In this document: piece by piece, positions 54,084 to 64,000 of the stretch
How positions within the stretch are numbered: position 1 is the first letter of the stretch
Layout of the letters: each line of letters begins with the position of its first letter
Assembly: GCA_902702965.1 (NCBI GenBank)
Contig: CACRXP010000175.1
Span: 626,476-690,475, forward strand
DNA from: Spirometra erinaceieuropaei
Taxonomy: Eukaryota > Platyhelminthes > Cestoda > Diphyllobothriidea > Diphyllobothriidae
Direction: 5' to 3'
DNA length: 64,000 bases
The notes under the pieces: model-generated
Databases searched by the model: none
The model's input: the letters and a program-made list of their open reading frames with translations, nothing else
What the model was told of the DNA's origin: nothing
Program-made: the position numbers and the translations under genes

Positions 54084-54600
54084 TACGCATTTCGAAGGAA
54101 ATAAGTCTTTTGGGGAAGATGATAAAATTTATTTTGCAAAGTTTCGACTCTGGCTCCCCAAGCCGATTTCATACGTGAAGGAAATACGTACAACATTTAG
54201 AATTTAAACATGCCTAAAATCGATATTGCACAGTCATTTCTGCCAGTCAGCCTTTTCTGTGGGTTCACATCACGTTCTGGTTGGCTATCGTCATTTCCAT
54301 TTTCCCTTGACATAGTTGTACACGACGATTACGTGGATGCGCAGACTGATGCATAGGTTATCGGGACGCATGATCTCCAAAATTCCTGGTCTTTTTCGAT
54401 GAACAGACACCTATAGTGTGAGTATTGTTCTGGTCAAATTTACGTCCAGTTTCCAACGTATGCATGGCAACTTTGAAAAAGTGGTCTCGTTTTTATACCG
54501 CCAGTTGATGTTCGAGCATGCGTGTGACGGCAGATTTTCCAGTTTGACCATAGTAAACTGCATTGTAGTGTGTCGTGCGGTATCTCATAGACGACTTCTG
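54082..54600. other. Non-coding stretch
   Basis: Nothing supportable seen. Confidence 0.35.
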
Positions 54601-54604
54601 TAGG

Positions 54605-54900
54605 ATGCGGTTATGCAACCCCATCTGATGGATACAGTACTGTGGGGATTGGCGTTAGGGATTCGGGTTAGGGGTTAGGACAACTATTTCTCAACCACTC
54701 AAAGTACAACCGCGCATCCCCAATAGCTTCTTTTTTACAAACAACTATTTGACCTCGTCGCGTGTGTGTCCCCCGGCTCCACCTGCAAAAATCCATATTA
54801 CCAAGGGTTCCGTATTACAGGTGGCTGGGGTTTATCTACTTCAGGTGGGGCTACACAGCCACATCTGGCCGGACTGTCAGCTCCCCCCGAAACGCGAAAC
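54605..54900 (-). repeat. Repeat C copy with telomere-like block
   Basis: Contains ACTCAAAGTACAACCGCGCA, CCCCAATAGC, CAGGTGGCTGGGGTTTATC and TTAGGGATTCGGGTTAGGGG. The inverse of this arrangement lies at 61110-61370. Confidence 0.7.
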
Positions 54901-55235
54901 ATGCTGAATTTATTCGCGCGTCTCAGATAGCATTTCAAGTTTTACTTCTGGCGTCGAGGGACCCAAGGTTTTGGGGCTGACATGACAAAAAACAAACAGC
55001 AGCAGGGGCTCCCCCCATTACTAAGCGTACGGAGTGTTGTCCTATTAACCGCCATGACAGCGTCCGATGCCCGCCAGTTGGTGTCAAACAAAAATTATTG
55101 GAATCCAGATAGTACTTATTACTGAAAATCACAACACTGACATGGGTAGAAATAACAAATGAACTGCCTCCCCCCCCCCCCCCGGCAGAAGGTATAATCA
55201 GGGTGAATGCTGTTGCTGCCGCCGACATCAGCATC
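54901..55235. other. Non-coding stretch
   Basis: C14-C16 run at 55169-55184. Nothing else seen. Confidence 0.35.
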
Positions 55236-55239
55236 AAAG

Positions 55240-55870
55240 GTGCCGCCCGGCAAATTGCAGTCGACGTTTCTGATGTCTGAGGGCGTCACGCGCGCGCACC
55301 GTGGACGACGCATTTGTTTCCGCGCACAGCGGCGGCGGCGACGCCGCCACTGCGATCATGTACGTGCGGACAATCGTTCGCGCTCGAACGAGTTCGCCTA
55401 CGCGTACTTTGACTTGACGCATCCGCACACTCGCGCGCGCGCGGCATTTGGGAGACTCGATAAGCAGGTAGAGGGACGCGGGAGGGGGGGGGGAGAGGTC
55501 GGCCGAAGCAATGGCCAGCACATTTATCTAGAACGGATCAGAGAGGCCGCCGGTACTGGCCTCTTCTTCCGCTAGCTCCTCCTCCTCGTCATGGTCGGGC
55601 CGAGCCCTCAAAGAGGAGGAGGACCTGTGAGTGACGACTAATCACGCAGGTCCAGTGACGTGCGTTCCTCGGCGGCGGCGGCCATGCCATGGCCTCGGTG
55701 GCGGCTGCGTGTTCGGTCCGTTAGGCCCTTCAACACACGCACGCGCTGCGAAACGACGCCGTGGCTTGCAATAAAGGCCAAACGCCACATTACTCTCCCT
55801 CTGCCGGGCTCCACGTGCTCGACTGCGCTGCGATTCGCTTTAATGCGCGCCGCAACCCGCTCCTTTGTCG
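55240..55870. promoter_or_regulatory. CpG-dense block, candidate CpG island/promoter
   Basis: Dense CG dinucleotides (GTCACGCGCGCGCACCGTGG, CGCGCACAGCGGCGGCGG, CACTCGCGCGCGCGCGGC, CCTCGGCGGCGGCGGCC) in contrast to surrounding sequence. A 122-codon Arg/His-rich open frame (55207-55575) overlaps but resembles no protein. A polyadenylation-like AATAAA is at 55771. No first exon, TATA box or splice pattern can be assigned, so promoter function is a guess. Confidence 0.4.
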
Positions 55871-56980
55871 ATCATTTCCCTTCGTTAGGGGCTAAGTGAA
55901 AGTCCCCTTGGAGTCTGGCATTTCCACAGGCCACAGGAGCCTGCGACCATAAAATCCCCATCTTCGCAGTGGATCGACCTGACTTATTAGAGACTGGAGA
56001 AACAGGATGTCGAAGTCGATCGCAGGGGTAATTAGCCACACATTAGAAGGAGGCAGTGTGGTTCCCAATAGCTGGGTCTTATCCTGATCGACTTTCATGA
56101 TTTTGCTGCCTTGAATGTTTGTCTTCCGATTAGCGCAGTAACAATAGTGATGAACGGCCTGCGCGTTTGATACTCTCGCCAGATGAGGATCGTGCAGCCC
56201 AGGAGATGGCCGTTTGACCACCTCGTCACGTGCGAGGTCACTTAGCTCGTCTCTGGCTGATCTCATGTCATAATCTTTGGTCAGAGACGCTCATAGCCGC
56301 ATTGAGTCGTCTAACCCCAATCCCTCTTGGTGCTTGTCTTACCTTAACCCCCATAGCAGTGATGGCGTGAGACCCGGAAATCTAGTGGGAGGTCGATGGA
56401 TCGGTTGACTGAGCCGACCTTTAAAGATTGCGTTCCGAATGAAAGTTGCTAGGTCCTGAAGATACTTTGACCTAAAATAGTTTCGTCTTGGAAGTGCATT
56501 GCGAACTGAGATTTGAGTTTCAGTTTCAGTTTCCTCCTGAAAAATTCAACAAGTCCGACTAATCCCCAAAGTGGATATTCGAAAATAGCAATACTGCTGA
56601 TCAAGTGACAAGCATTTTTTAAATCTGACTGTAAATTAGCGGACTCGGCCCTTCCTGTGATTTCGCCAGAACTGTCATAAATCGTGCTGCAAGTCAAACG
56701 TTTGTGTTTGAACTTTCACTTACAAGACGCGGTCACTGACAGTTTGTCCTGTGTAGCGAGTTAGCTGAAGCGTCGACTGGTAAGCATCTGTGTTTGGTTA
56801 TAATCGAGGAAACTTAAAGAATTCGCCTAACAGTTTTAATAAAAGAGGTCAGTACGCTTCCAGATGAAAGGCAGAAATTCTGCGAAGAATAGTCACGTTT
56901 TTATCTCGGGCACAACGGGAGGAGTACGTTCTCTAGCCGGTTTGGTGGACGCATTTTCAACATAATTTAATATTCCCGAT
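55871..56980. other. Non-coding stretch
   Basis: Nothing supportable seen. Confidence 0.35.
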
Positions 56981-56984
56981 CACC

Positions 56985-57135
56985 AATGGCTTAGGGTCGA
57001 TGGGTTGAGCTTAATAACGCTGAGTGAACAAAAGACGAAGGTTCAGAGCTCAGGTCCCGAAGATTTAACCTTCAATAGGGTTGGCTGACGACGGCTAATA
57101 AGTGAGAAATGACACCCTAATTTCTCCCTTCCTCT
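56985..57135 (+). mobile_element. tRNA-derived SINE S1, plus, diverged
   Basis: GGTTGGCTGACGACGGCTAA, TAAGTGAGAAATGACACCC, TTTCTCCCTTCCTC follow the S1 body; the head is degraded (ATGGCTTAGGGTCGATGGG, GAAGGTTCAGAGCTCAGG). Confidence 0.65.
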
Positions 57136-58640
57136 TTGGAAATATAGCGAGAGACCTAAGGTTTCAAAATGACTGTATACTGAGTATACTGCCAATTTGG
57201 TAGTTGTTCAACCTCTCAGACTAATCTCCGGTCTTCGAAGAATGGCTTGCATCACGGTATTGCATGATCGTTAGAAAATGGTCTCCTACTTAACCTTCAG
57301 AAGGCTGTCCAGTGTGTGTTTTAACTGCGGTCCCAGCGAGGGGTCCTCTTTCCGCTACCTTGATGCTATCCCGACCTCAAATTTCTCATTTCTCCTTTAT
57401 TTGGAAATTCCTTTTCGTTATAATTCGTAAACTCATTCAGTACATTCATCGTGCGAGTTCTTAGCACACACTTCAATCAGGAGATTTATAGATGACCGCA
57501 TTCACCCTATAAATGTTTAGTGCTCTGAGACTATTTTTCCTGCTCTACTTAAAAAATGATGTTGATCTTCAAACGAACCTTTCGAGTGTTCTCTTATGCA
57601 ATTAATGTTTTTATGGCTTTTTAGCCGATATAATAATACGGTGTAATTTAACAACGATCAAGCAGTTCGCTGATCGGCTTCTGGATGAGGTTATCCTTCC
57701 CTTCACTCCGTTCTAATTGGTGCGAGGTCCTCCCACGCAATGCGGCGAGGCTTCCGAAGGATCTCTTGCCATACGCCGGCATATCAGCACTCTGTATTGC
57801 CATTTCAGACACGAAACCTTATGTGTGAAGAAAACAAAATGCAGAAACAGAGACTTGAACTATCCAGTAATAGACATTCAGTCTTATGCAGACTTAATTA
57901 CCCTCGCGTCATTTGTAGATTTATATCCTGTCAAAAATGAATGAAGCCATTATTGCTACAAATTTTGAATAGTACTTTTGGGATAAAGCGTATTCCTATC
58001 TCAACCCCCTCTCTTTTTCAAAAGAACTAAGGGAGTGGAATCTGTGGGGATCAGAAGTTTTTATAAAAATACCCCTGTCGTTTTCTTCCTTCAGATTGGC
58101 CGTTCCAGCCCACTGGTACGAACTCGAGGTCGCAGTCATTTGGTCTATATCCCGTTTCATGGAACTACAGTCGATGCGTCCTCGGTCGGCAGCTGTTAAT
58201 CTCTCAGTGAACCCCACTCGAAATCAAAAGTCTTAGGCATTTGAGGAAGATGTAATTTACCACAGTAATATGTAACGCTAAGGGAACAGTTGACTCGTCG
58301 CAACACCAACGCAGTCAGAGTGGGCTACAATCTCCGCATTGGTAAGCCAGATTTACAGCCTCTAAAGCCACGGCTAGGAGACTAGAATTTGTGCTGAAAA
58401 AGGCAGGCATACTGGAGTGCTCGTTTCTGGTCAGTGACCGCCGTTGGTCAGTGGGGCCACATCCCCAGCTCCAAGGCGAAGCGGGATAGGTCATTTCCGT
58501 CCTGCATCCAGGTTAGTTGGGCGCAAGGTGTATCCTTTTGTTAGAAATTATCACTTTTTAAGATGGGACTTCTGACGACAGAAGACGTTATAAGTGGATT
58601 AGTATTTTAACTGAGAAACTGAAAGCCGATCCGGGATTAT
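57136..58640. other. Non-coding stretch
   Basis: No gene recognised. A second set of SINE-like fragments may lie at 58420-58500 (GGTCAGTGGGGCCACATCCC). Confidence 0.35.
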
Positions 58641-58659
58641 TTGGTCACCGGGCGTTTTC

Positions 58660-58840
58660 AAGTCCAGTGGTCAACCGCTGAGCAATGGGTTCGGTGTCCC
58701 GTCGGCTTTGATTAGGACTATTAACCGTAGTGGGAGGGGCGTTCGCCGATCAGGTTACGGGACCTGATCGTCCCATTGAGTCGTGTGTACAGTCTGGAGT
58801 CCTCTCAGGCAGTTGAACAGCGATCATTTGTGCTTACAGA
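58660..58840. mobile_element. S2-like SINE fragment
   Basis: CCAGTGGTCAACCGCTGAGC (reverse A box) near 58670-58690, and GGGGCGTTCGCCGATCAGG...GGGACCTG..., similar to 25105-25150. Confidence 0.4.
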
Positions 58841-58854
58841 AAGGAATGATAGTT

Positions 58855-59065
58855 CGACCGTCGTTGCCGACCATGTTCACTGCGTGCCTCACAACAAGGT
58901 GAGATCAGGCACGGTGGGTGGCGCGTGATTCAGTTTATAGACTTGCGCAGCATCTACCGCACTCTTCCTTCTCCCCACCTGGACCCGGTGTCAAGACATA
59001 GTCAAGAAGACCGGAGGTGGGAAGGACGCAGGTGGATGGCACGGTCGAGCCCGCACCGTGGCGTT
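58855..59065 (-). repeat. Repeat A copy, minus, well preserved
   Basis: GTTCGACCGTCGTTGCCGACC, CACGGTGGGTGGCGCGTGAT, GACTTGCGCAGCATCTACCGC, GACCCGGTGTCAAGACATAG, GAAGACCGGAGGTGGGAAGG and GGCACGGTCGAGCCCGCACC. Confidence 0.8.
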
Positions 59066-59269
59066 TAACTCCGCCAGAAAGGAATACAGACAGAGGCACG
59101 GTGTTTGTCGACAAGGTAATTCTGCCTATGTTACTAGCTACTGTGTTGCTACTGACAGAGCTCGAGATTGAATCACGCGACACAACGCGACGAGTTTGTC
59201 CCCTGGCTTGATCGGTGATCTCCTCCCTCTACTACTGTTAATATAACCGATCGCAATTGACACAACAGC

Positions 59270-59420
59270 GAGCTTAATGGTGATAGTCATGAACTTCCGA
59301 CCGACAGATCGCAGGATCAAGCCTAGGAGGTTGCAATACTTGGGATTGGGTAGGGCTGGCTAATGATTGAAAGTAAACCCCGAAAGGCCGTCTCAGTCTC
59401 TCTTGTCCTCTCCGACACTC
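59270..59420 (+). mobile_element. tRNA-derived SINE S1, plus, diverged
   Basis: CGACAGATCGCAGGATCAAG (B-box region), TTGGGATTGGGTAGGGCTGG, AAGGCCGTCTCAGTCTCTC follow the S1 order. Confidence 0.6.
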
Positions 59421-59529
59421 CTTCTGGTGTCATTATTGCGAGAATACTGGATTGAGCCCCAAGGCCCGAAGAGGCGAGCCCGTCTCCCGTAACCTGATCG
59501 AAGAGAGTCTTTATTCCCCATGCTTCTTT

Positions 59530-60165
59530 GGTAGAAAATCGTGTCCTCTCCAAATGTTATACTTAATGGAAGGTTAGACTTAGGTTTAAGAAAAAGCCCA
59601 ATTCCTAAATAATTTTGAGTCCGGTCTGCCGTTTCACTTGCATTTAGGGTTTTCAACCCACCAGTTATGTACCTTTCGTGTAAGGATAATCACGTATTTG
59701 TCCATGCTATTAAGTTGAGACCATATGGAGCTCCTAAAAGTTTACGGCGGGCGTGGAATTTGTTGTGTGCCTCATCAGTAACCAGTTACGTTGGTATTTA
59801 AATGGACATTGCACGGTCTCAAAAAAGCACGTAATTAGGAGCTTTCTACAAAGAAGACGTGATCTTCTAACAAATAAACCCAAAATATCTTTGTGGATGT
59901 GTTCTACAAAATGTATTCGAGTTCATAGGAGCATTGAGGGTCAACAGCAAAAATACATACTAACCAAGTAGTCACTTTTTACTGAGTGCAGTTTGTTAGG
60001 CGGCCGAAAAGGAATGCATTCAAAAGTCAACATCCTGTTGTGCCTGAAAGATCATAGGATTGTGTCGTCAGACAGCCAATCTTATAACCCTTTTAATTAA
60101 TCCTTCCTAACGGAAAGACAAACGTTAGAATTTCGGTCAACATTTTACGTGACTAGTGACTGTAG
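59530..60165. repeat. Fold-back element, diverged copy
   Basis: ...TTATACTTAATGGAAGGTTAG (left), ...AACCAAGTAGTCACTTTTTACTGAG, ...TTAATCCTTCCTAACGGAAAG, ...TCAACATTTTACGTGACTAGTG (right): right arm well recognisable, left arm short. Confidence 0.55.
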
Positions 60166-61105
60166 GTGTAAGTCCTTGGAGGTTCGGTGTACACTGGATC
60201 CCCGATGAAACAGCACGCTTTCCCAGTCACTAGACGACCCAGAAGGTCATCAAAGAGGACTCAGCAGGTCCTGAGATTGTTTTCCACGCCCTGGAGAGAC
60301 CATTGTATGAGATAACAGCTACCGCATACTATAGTCGTATAAAGTAGTATTTCCAGATTGTTTGACAGTCTCTTTCCCGTTCACACTACCAAGATGCGAA
60401 TGCTGAAGCCAGTTACTTCAGGAAAAACTCAGAATCCTAGGACAACCTCTCAGTTTGACAGCGCAGACCTACACGCTGATCGCAGCCTTACTTCCTAGAC
60501 GGAGTATGTTTGCTCCGCTTACTCCAACCAAGCAGATTCGAAAGTTACAGGCGGCCACTTGGCTACAAGGAGGTGAATAGCAGATCACGTTCTATCCAGC
60601 GTGAGGTAGAAAGAGCCAAGGTGATGGGTCGAATCTTATTTCGTACCCGTACCTGCAGTGGACAAGCTCTAGTCCAACCCTAACCCCTAACAGGTACGGC
60701 TACGAAATAAGACCTTACCAAGTGATGGATCCCGTCTGCAGCTGACTGGGATGAGAGGCCTACGAGGGAAGACCCGCAAACTATAATGCCCGGTCTAATA
60801 AAACTGCTTTGTGAGGTCTTTCTGCGTGGGCGACAATTTAACGAGAATTGTCCGTTTCTGTGGATTCGCGCCTATCCCGGTAGACCAGTCTACGGCCTCA
60901 GTTCGCCGACTGCGATATCTGCGAAGCTATAACCGGCAGGGCCCTGGTAGGGATCTTTTATGTGTCCCCCTCTACAGGACAGGAACGCCTTTGTCCGTTA
61001 ATGCAGGTGGCCTTGACATGAATTCCAGGAAGGGCATCTATTCCCCCGCCTTTTCTGTCTTTTTATGAGGGCCTATCATTCAGGGACCGACCGAGATGCC
61101 TCGTC
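60166..61105. other. Non-coding stretch with a short telomere-like block
   Basis: CCAACCCTAACCCCTAACAGG at 60676-60692. No gene recognised; an open frame at 60811-61068 is not identifiable. Confidence 0.4.
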
Positions 61106-61109
61106 GGCC

Positions 61110-61370
61110 AGATATGGTTACGTAGCCCCACCTGAAGTAAATAAACCCCAGCCACCTGTAATACGGGGCCGGTGGTAGTAGGGGTCTTTACGGGTGCGGC
61201 CGAGGAACACAGAGGCAACGAGGTCAAGTACTCGTAGGCCAAAGAAGAGCTATTGGGAATGCGCGGTTGTACTTTGAGTGGTTGAGAAATAGTCGCCCTA
61301 ACTCTAACCCCTAACCCCTGTGTCCATCAGGTGGGACTACATAACCATATCTTACCGGCCCGTCGGTTGA
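61110..61370 (+). repeat. Repeat C copy with telomere-like block
   Basis: GCCCCACCTGAAGTAAATAA, CCAGCCACCTGTAATACGGG, CTATTGGGAATGCGCGGTTG, TACTTTGAGTGGTTGAG and CCCTAACTCTAACCCCTAAC. Opposite orientation to 54605-54900. Confidence 0.7.
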
Positions 61371-61379
61371 CAACCTTGA

Positions 61380-61605
61380 AAACCAACAGCTCGACCGTCG
61401 ATTTCGATCATGTCCACCGTGTGCTCCACAGCAGGGTGAGAGCAGGGACGGCGACATGCGCGCGATTTAGGTTTTAGTGGTAGTAGACTTGCACAACGTC
61501 TACCGCAATCTTTTTCCCTCGCCCATATGGATCCGTTGTCGGGACCAAGTCGAGAAGACCGGTGGAGGGAGAGGTCGGGAGGCGAAAACCCGCACCTGGT
61601 TGTAT
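61380..61605 (-). repeat. Repeat A copy, minus
   Basis: GCTCGACCGTCGATTTCGATC, TCCACCGTGTGCTCCACAGC, GACTTGCACAACGTCTACCG, TGTCGGGACCAAGTCGAGAAG. Confidence 0.78.
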
Positions 61606-62335
61606 CACCGCATCCCCTGGTCCACAGCGTACACAGACTAGAATTTTTCACATCACGAAAATTGTCGAGATGACACGGGTCTCATCTGATCCGGCGTTAG
61701 CCGACATATGGGCATACCAACGCGGCCCGAGTGTTGGCATTTATAAAGGATGTGCATTCCCGATACGGCCTGCGAGAATCCGATGCAGCCCACGTCTTGA
61801 TCCAGCACGTCTACCACGTGGCCAGTTTTAGGGGTAGTATTAAAAATCACGTCATGATAGATGCAAGCACATCAGACATAGTGGGGAATGCGTTGGTGCG
61901 CTGTGAGGATGGATTCATCAGTGACGGCCCCTCTCTCTCTCTCTCTCATGTTCCAGTCATCTCTCCGTACCTATCAACAATCTAGTGATGAAATTGAGTA
62001 CAGCGGCCGACGCGTCGTTTAGCCCCCTGACTAAGGCTCGTCGCTCGCTTGTACATCAGTATTTGTATACGTGCGCGCACTTTGTCCCGCCAGGTAAAGG
62101 CGTGCCGCAAATTAGTCTGACTCTTGATTTGGTCGAGGGTATCTGAATAGTACTCCGTCATATGCGTCGTATGTGCCCTGCACAAAGTCCCCTATGGCTT
62201 ATTTGGGACGGCCGCTAAAACCTGTCCTTAAAGAGCTGTTTTCCTAATCCCTTACTTTCGCACGTCCCGACGGCCTCTAACTTGGATATCTCGGTTCGGT
62301 TAGATCGCAGTTGGTAGCTAGGAATGGGGAAGCGG
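61606..62335. other. Non-coding stretch
   Basis: CT repeat at 61930-61949. Nothing else supportable. Confidence 0.35.
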
Positions 62336-62339
62336 ACGG

Positions 62340-62582
62340 CGACCTTAACCCTAATCCTGACCTCAATCCTAACCCTAACCTCAACCTTAAACGTTAACCG
62401 GTAACCCTAACCGAAATCGTAAACGCAACCGTAGCCCTTAGACATAGCCCTAACTGAAAAACCTAACTGTGATACTGAAATCTATTTGTACGCTCAAACC
62501 CTAACCGTAACCCGAAAACCTAAGCCTAAAGGCATAACCCTAACCCGAACATCGGAAACCATTAACCGGCACCCTAATCCTA
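62340..62582. repeat. Degenerate interstitial CCCTAA telomere-like array
   Basis: About 240 bp with many CCCTAAC/CCTAACC units (CCTAACCCTAACC, AACCCTAACCG, CATAACCCTAACCC) separated by variants. Metazoan-type telomere repeat (TTAGGG on the minus strand), too degraded to be a terminus. Repeat C sequence (CCCAGCCACCTGTAATACTG) follows at 62633. Confidence 0.7.
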
Positions 62583-63957
62583 ACCTCAGATGTGATTATG
62601 AAGCCCCACAAAATAGTCCCAGTAAACAAACCCCCAGCCACCTGTAATACTGGGCCTGACTGCCAACTGCGATCTGGTCCTCGGTTCTTTGGGGGAAGGC
62701 TGCATGGCGGATTGTCTCACCAACCAGTGGGGTGACCAGGATTTATCCTGCAGGTTGTCAGTCCTGGTCAAGTCTTCCGTAGGCTTTTACCGAAAGCCCT
62801 GATGCCCCACTGTTTCCCCAATCAGTTGGCTACCGGGGCGAACAAGTCCGGTTTAAGTTTTGCCACGACTAACTCCACTCCTACGCCTCAGACGGCGTGC
62901 GCCGAGTGTGCCAAATTGACGCTAGGGGGTGCTGCCGGATGTTTTGAACCATTTCCGAACATGATTGTCAGGGACTGTGGGAACAGCTCAGTATTCTACG
63001 CACGACTTCGACATGAGATAATGCAAGGCTTACGCTGCCGTTGCCTCCGCCTCGAACTGTACGTCCTCAGCCTCTGATAAGCAGTTCGCACAGGGGCTAA
63101 AGAGGAGTTCTGTTTACTATTAGTAACAATAACGGACACGGGAACTGACATGAGAACGCGAAAAATACAGGCGCTTGACTGTGTACATGTGTGTAACTAT
63201 GGCTGGGGGTCCTCGAGCTCGGGGCTTTGTCCGATTGACATGTGAATAATCTGGGAGAGAATGAGTGAGTGTGTGTATGCGCGGGTGAACAAGGACATAA
63301 GCATTCAAGAGTGCATAGGTACGCATGGATTGAAATTACCATGCGTCAACTATTCGGACGTAAACTTTGGAAGTTGTATCGCTGATGGAAGACACCCCTC
63401 TCCCGACCCCTCCCCCCTCCTTCCCTACCACCCCGAAAAGTTTTATGGACGATGTTTTGGTTGAAAAAAGGCTAGAGGTAAAACCATGGAGGGGAGGGGA
63501 TTGTACTGACGACTAGTCGACGCGGTGGAACACACGGGAATTCGTTCTTAGAACACAAAGACGATCACGGCTACTCAGGGAAGGGAAGGGGAGAAGTGTT
63601 AGGTTGCGTACAAATTATATTGTTTTGGGGATGACTTAAGTGGCATCAACTTCAATTGTTCTAACCAATGGTGAGAGTAGGTCAGTGGTAGTGGAGGAGA
63701 GTTCGTGCAAAGTGGTTGGTCTGGCATAAAGCCTCACCTGTGCGTGGACAACTTGGCTTGTTCTTCTTCAACAACTGAACCAGACTTTAAATGACATTTA
63801 ATAGGGGTGGAAGAAAAGGACCGGTTAGCCGAGTGTGATTTCACCCTTAAGGCGAAAAGGCCTCCTGGGGTTTAGCTGTCTACTTCGAGTATCAGGCATT
63901 TGGAGCGAACTTTGGACCAGAAAAAGTGCTCCCATTTCCAGGGCTACGCTCTTAGTT
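62583..63957. other. Non-coding stretch
   Basis: No gene recognised. A Cys-rich open frame at 62802-63077 resembles no family I know. Confidence 0.35.
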
Positions 63958-64000
63958 CCACCACCACCACCACCACCACCACCACCACCACCACCACCAC
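63958..64000. repeat. (CCA)n microsatellite at window end
   Basis: At least 43 bp of CCA, cut by the window edge. The same motif flanks gap 2. Confidence 0.95.

Noticed and set aside
55207..55575. Arg/His-rich 122-codon protein
   Set aside because: Composition follows the CpG-dense DNA; no start context, domain or homology.
62340..62582. Chromosome end
   Set aside because: Units are degenerate and sequence continues on both sides.
62802..63077. Cys-rich 91-codon open frame as a host gene
   Set aside because: No recognisable domain, signal peptide or exon structure.

Overview
This is a eukaryotic, almost certainly metazoan, genomic window made almost entirely of transposable-element remains, dispersed repeats and microsatellites. 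It has two assembly gaps (12540-12539+715, i.e. 12540-13254, and 35776-35898). I found no convincing host protein-coding gene. The mix of elements (BEL/Pao LTR element, CR1/Jockey-like LINEs, many Penelope-like elements with GIY-YIG endonuclease, a Tc1/mariner-type transposase, tRNA-derived SINEs) and degenerate CCCTAA blocks fit a repeat-rich invertebrate genome. A flatworm such as a tapeworm is my guess from this repertoire, not something the sequence proves.

Region by region. 1-12.1 kb: three CR1/Jockey-like LINE copies lie head to tail on the minus strand, and the first is split by a nested 6,049-bp BEL/Pao retrotransposon (341-6389) with 417-bp LTRs, TG...CA ends and a 5-bp TTCCT target duplication. 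12.5-15.4 kb: assembly gap, a minus-strand tRNA-Glu(CTC) gene, a plus-strand LINE RT relic and an ACT microsatellite. 16.9-31.4 kb: a cluster of Penelope-like elements (PLEs) on both strands. It includes the most complete copy (22.2-24.8 kb, with RT, GIY-YIG and a candidate 14-bp target duplication) and a copy bounded by a 557-bp near-perfect inverted repeat (29322-31365). A second Pol III unit, tRNA-like, is at 20126-20210. 31.4-40.6 kb: copies of a short dispersed repeat (here 'repeat A'), microsatellites and the second gap. 40.7-50.2 kb: AT-rich fold-back elements of about 1 kb with long terminal inverted repeats and no coding capacity, mixed with PLE tails. 50.3-51.4 kb: a broken Tc1/mariner-type transposase joined to a PLE tail. 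53.2-54.1 kb: a tandem pair of tRNA-derived SINEs (312-bp period) with TA tails. 55.2-55.9 kb: a CpG-dense block that stands out from its surroundings. 54.6-62.6 kb: further SINE, repeat A and repeat C copies, and degenerate telomere-like sequence.

The most interesting signal is a 42-nt motif at the 3' ends of one PLE lineage, seen at six places on both strands (16986, 22277, 27548, 44141, 47106, 51287) plus relics. It has the layout of a hammerhead ribozyme: a 4-nt stem I, CUGAUGA, a 6-bp-class stem II, then GAAA followed by a self-complementary ACGU whose last two bases with the next C form the GUC cleavage triplet. Because stem III is only the palindrome, the motif can fold fully only as a dimer. 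One copy carries AGCU instead of ACGU, so the palindrome is kept despite two base changes. The other PLE lineage in the window (at 18.0-18.4, 19.2-19.6 and 29.3-31.4 kb) shows no such motif.
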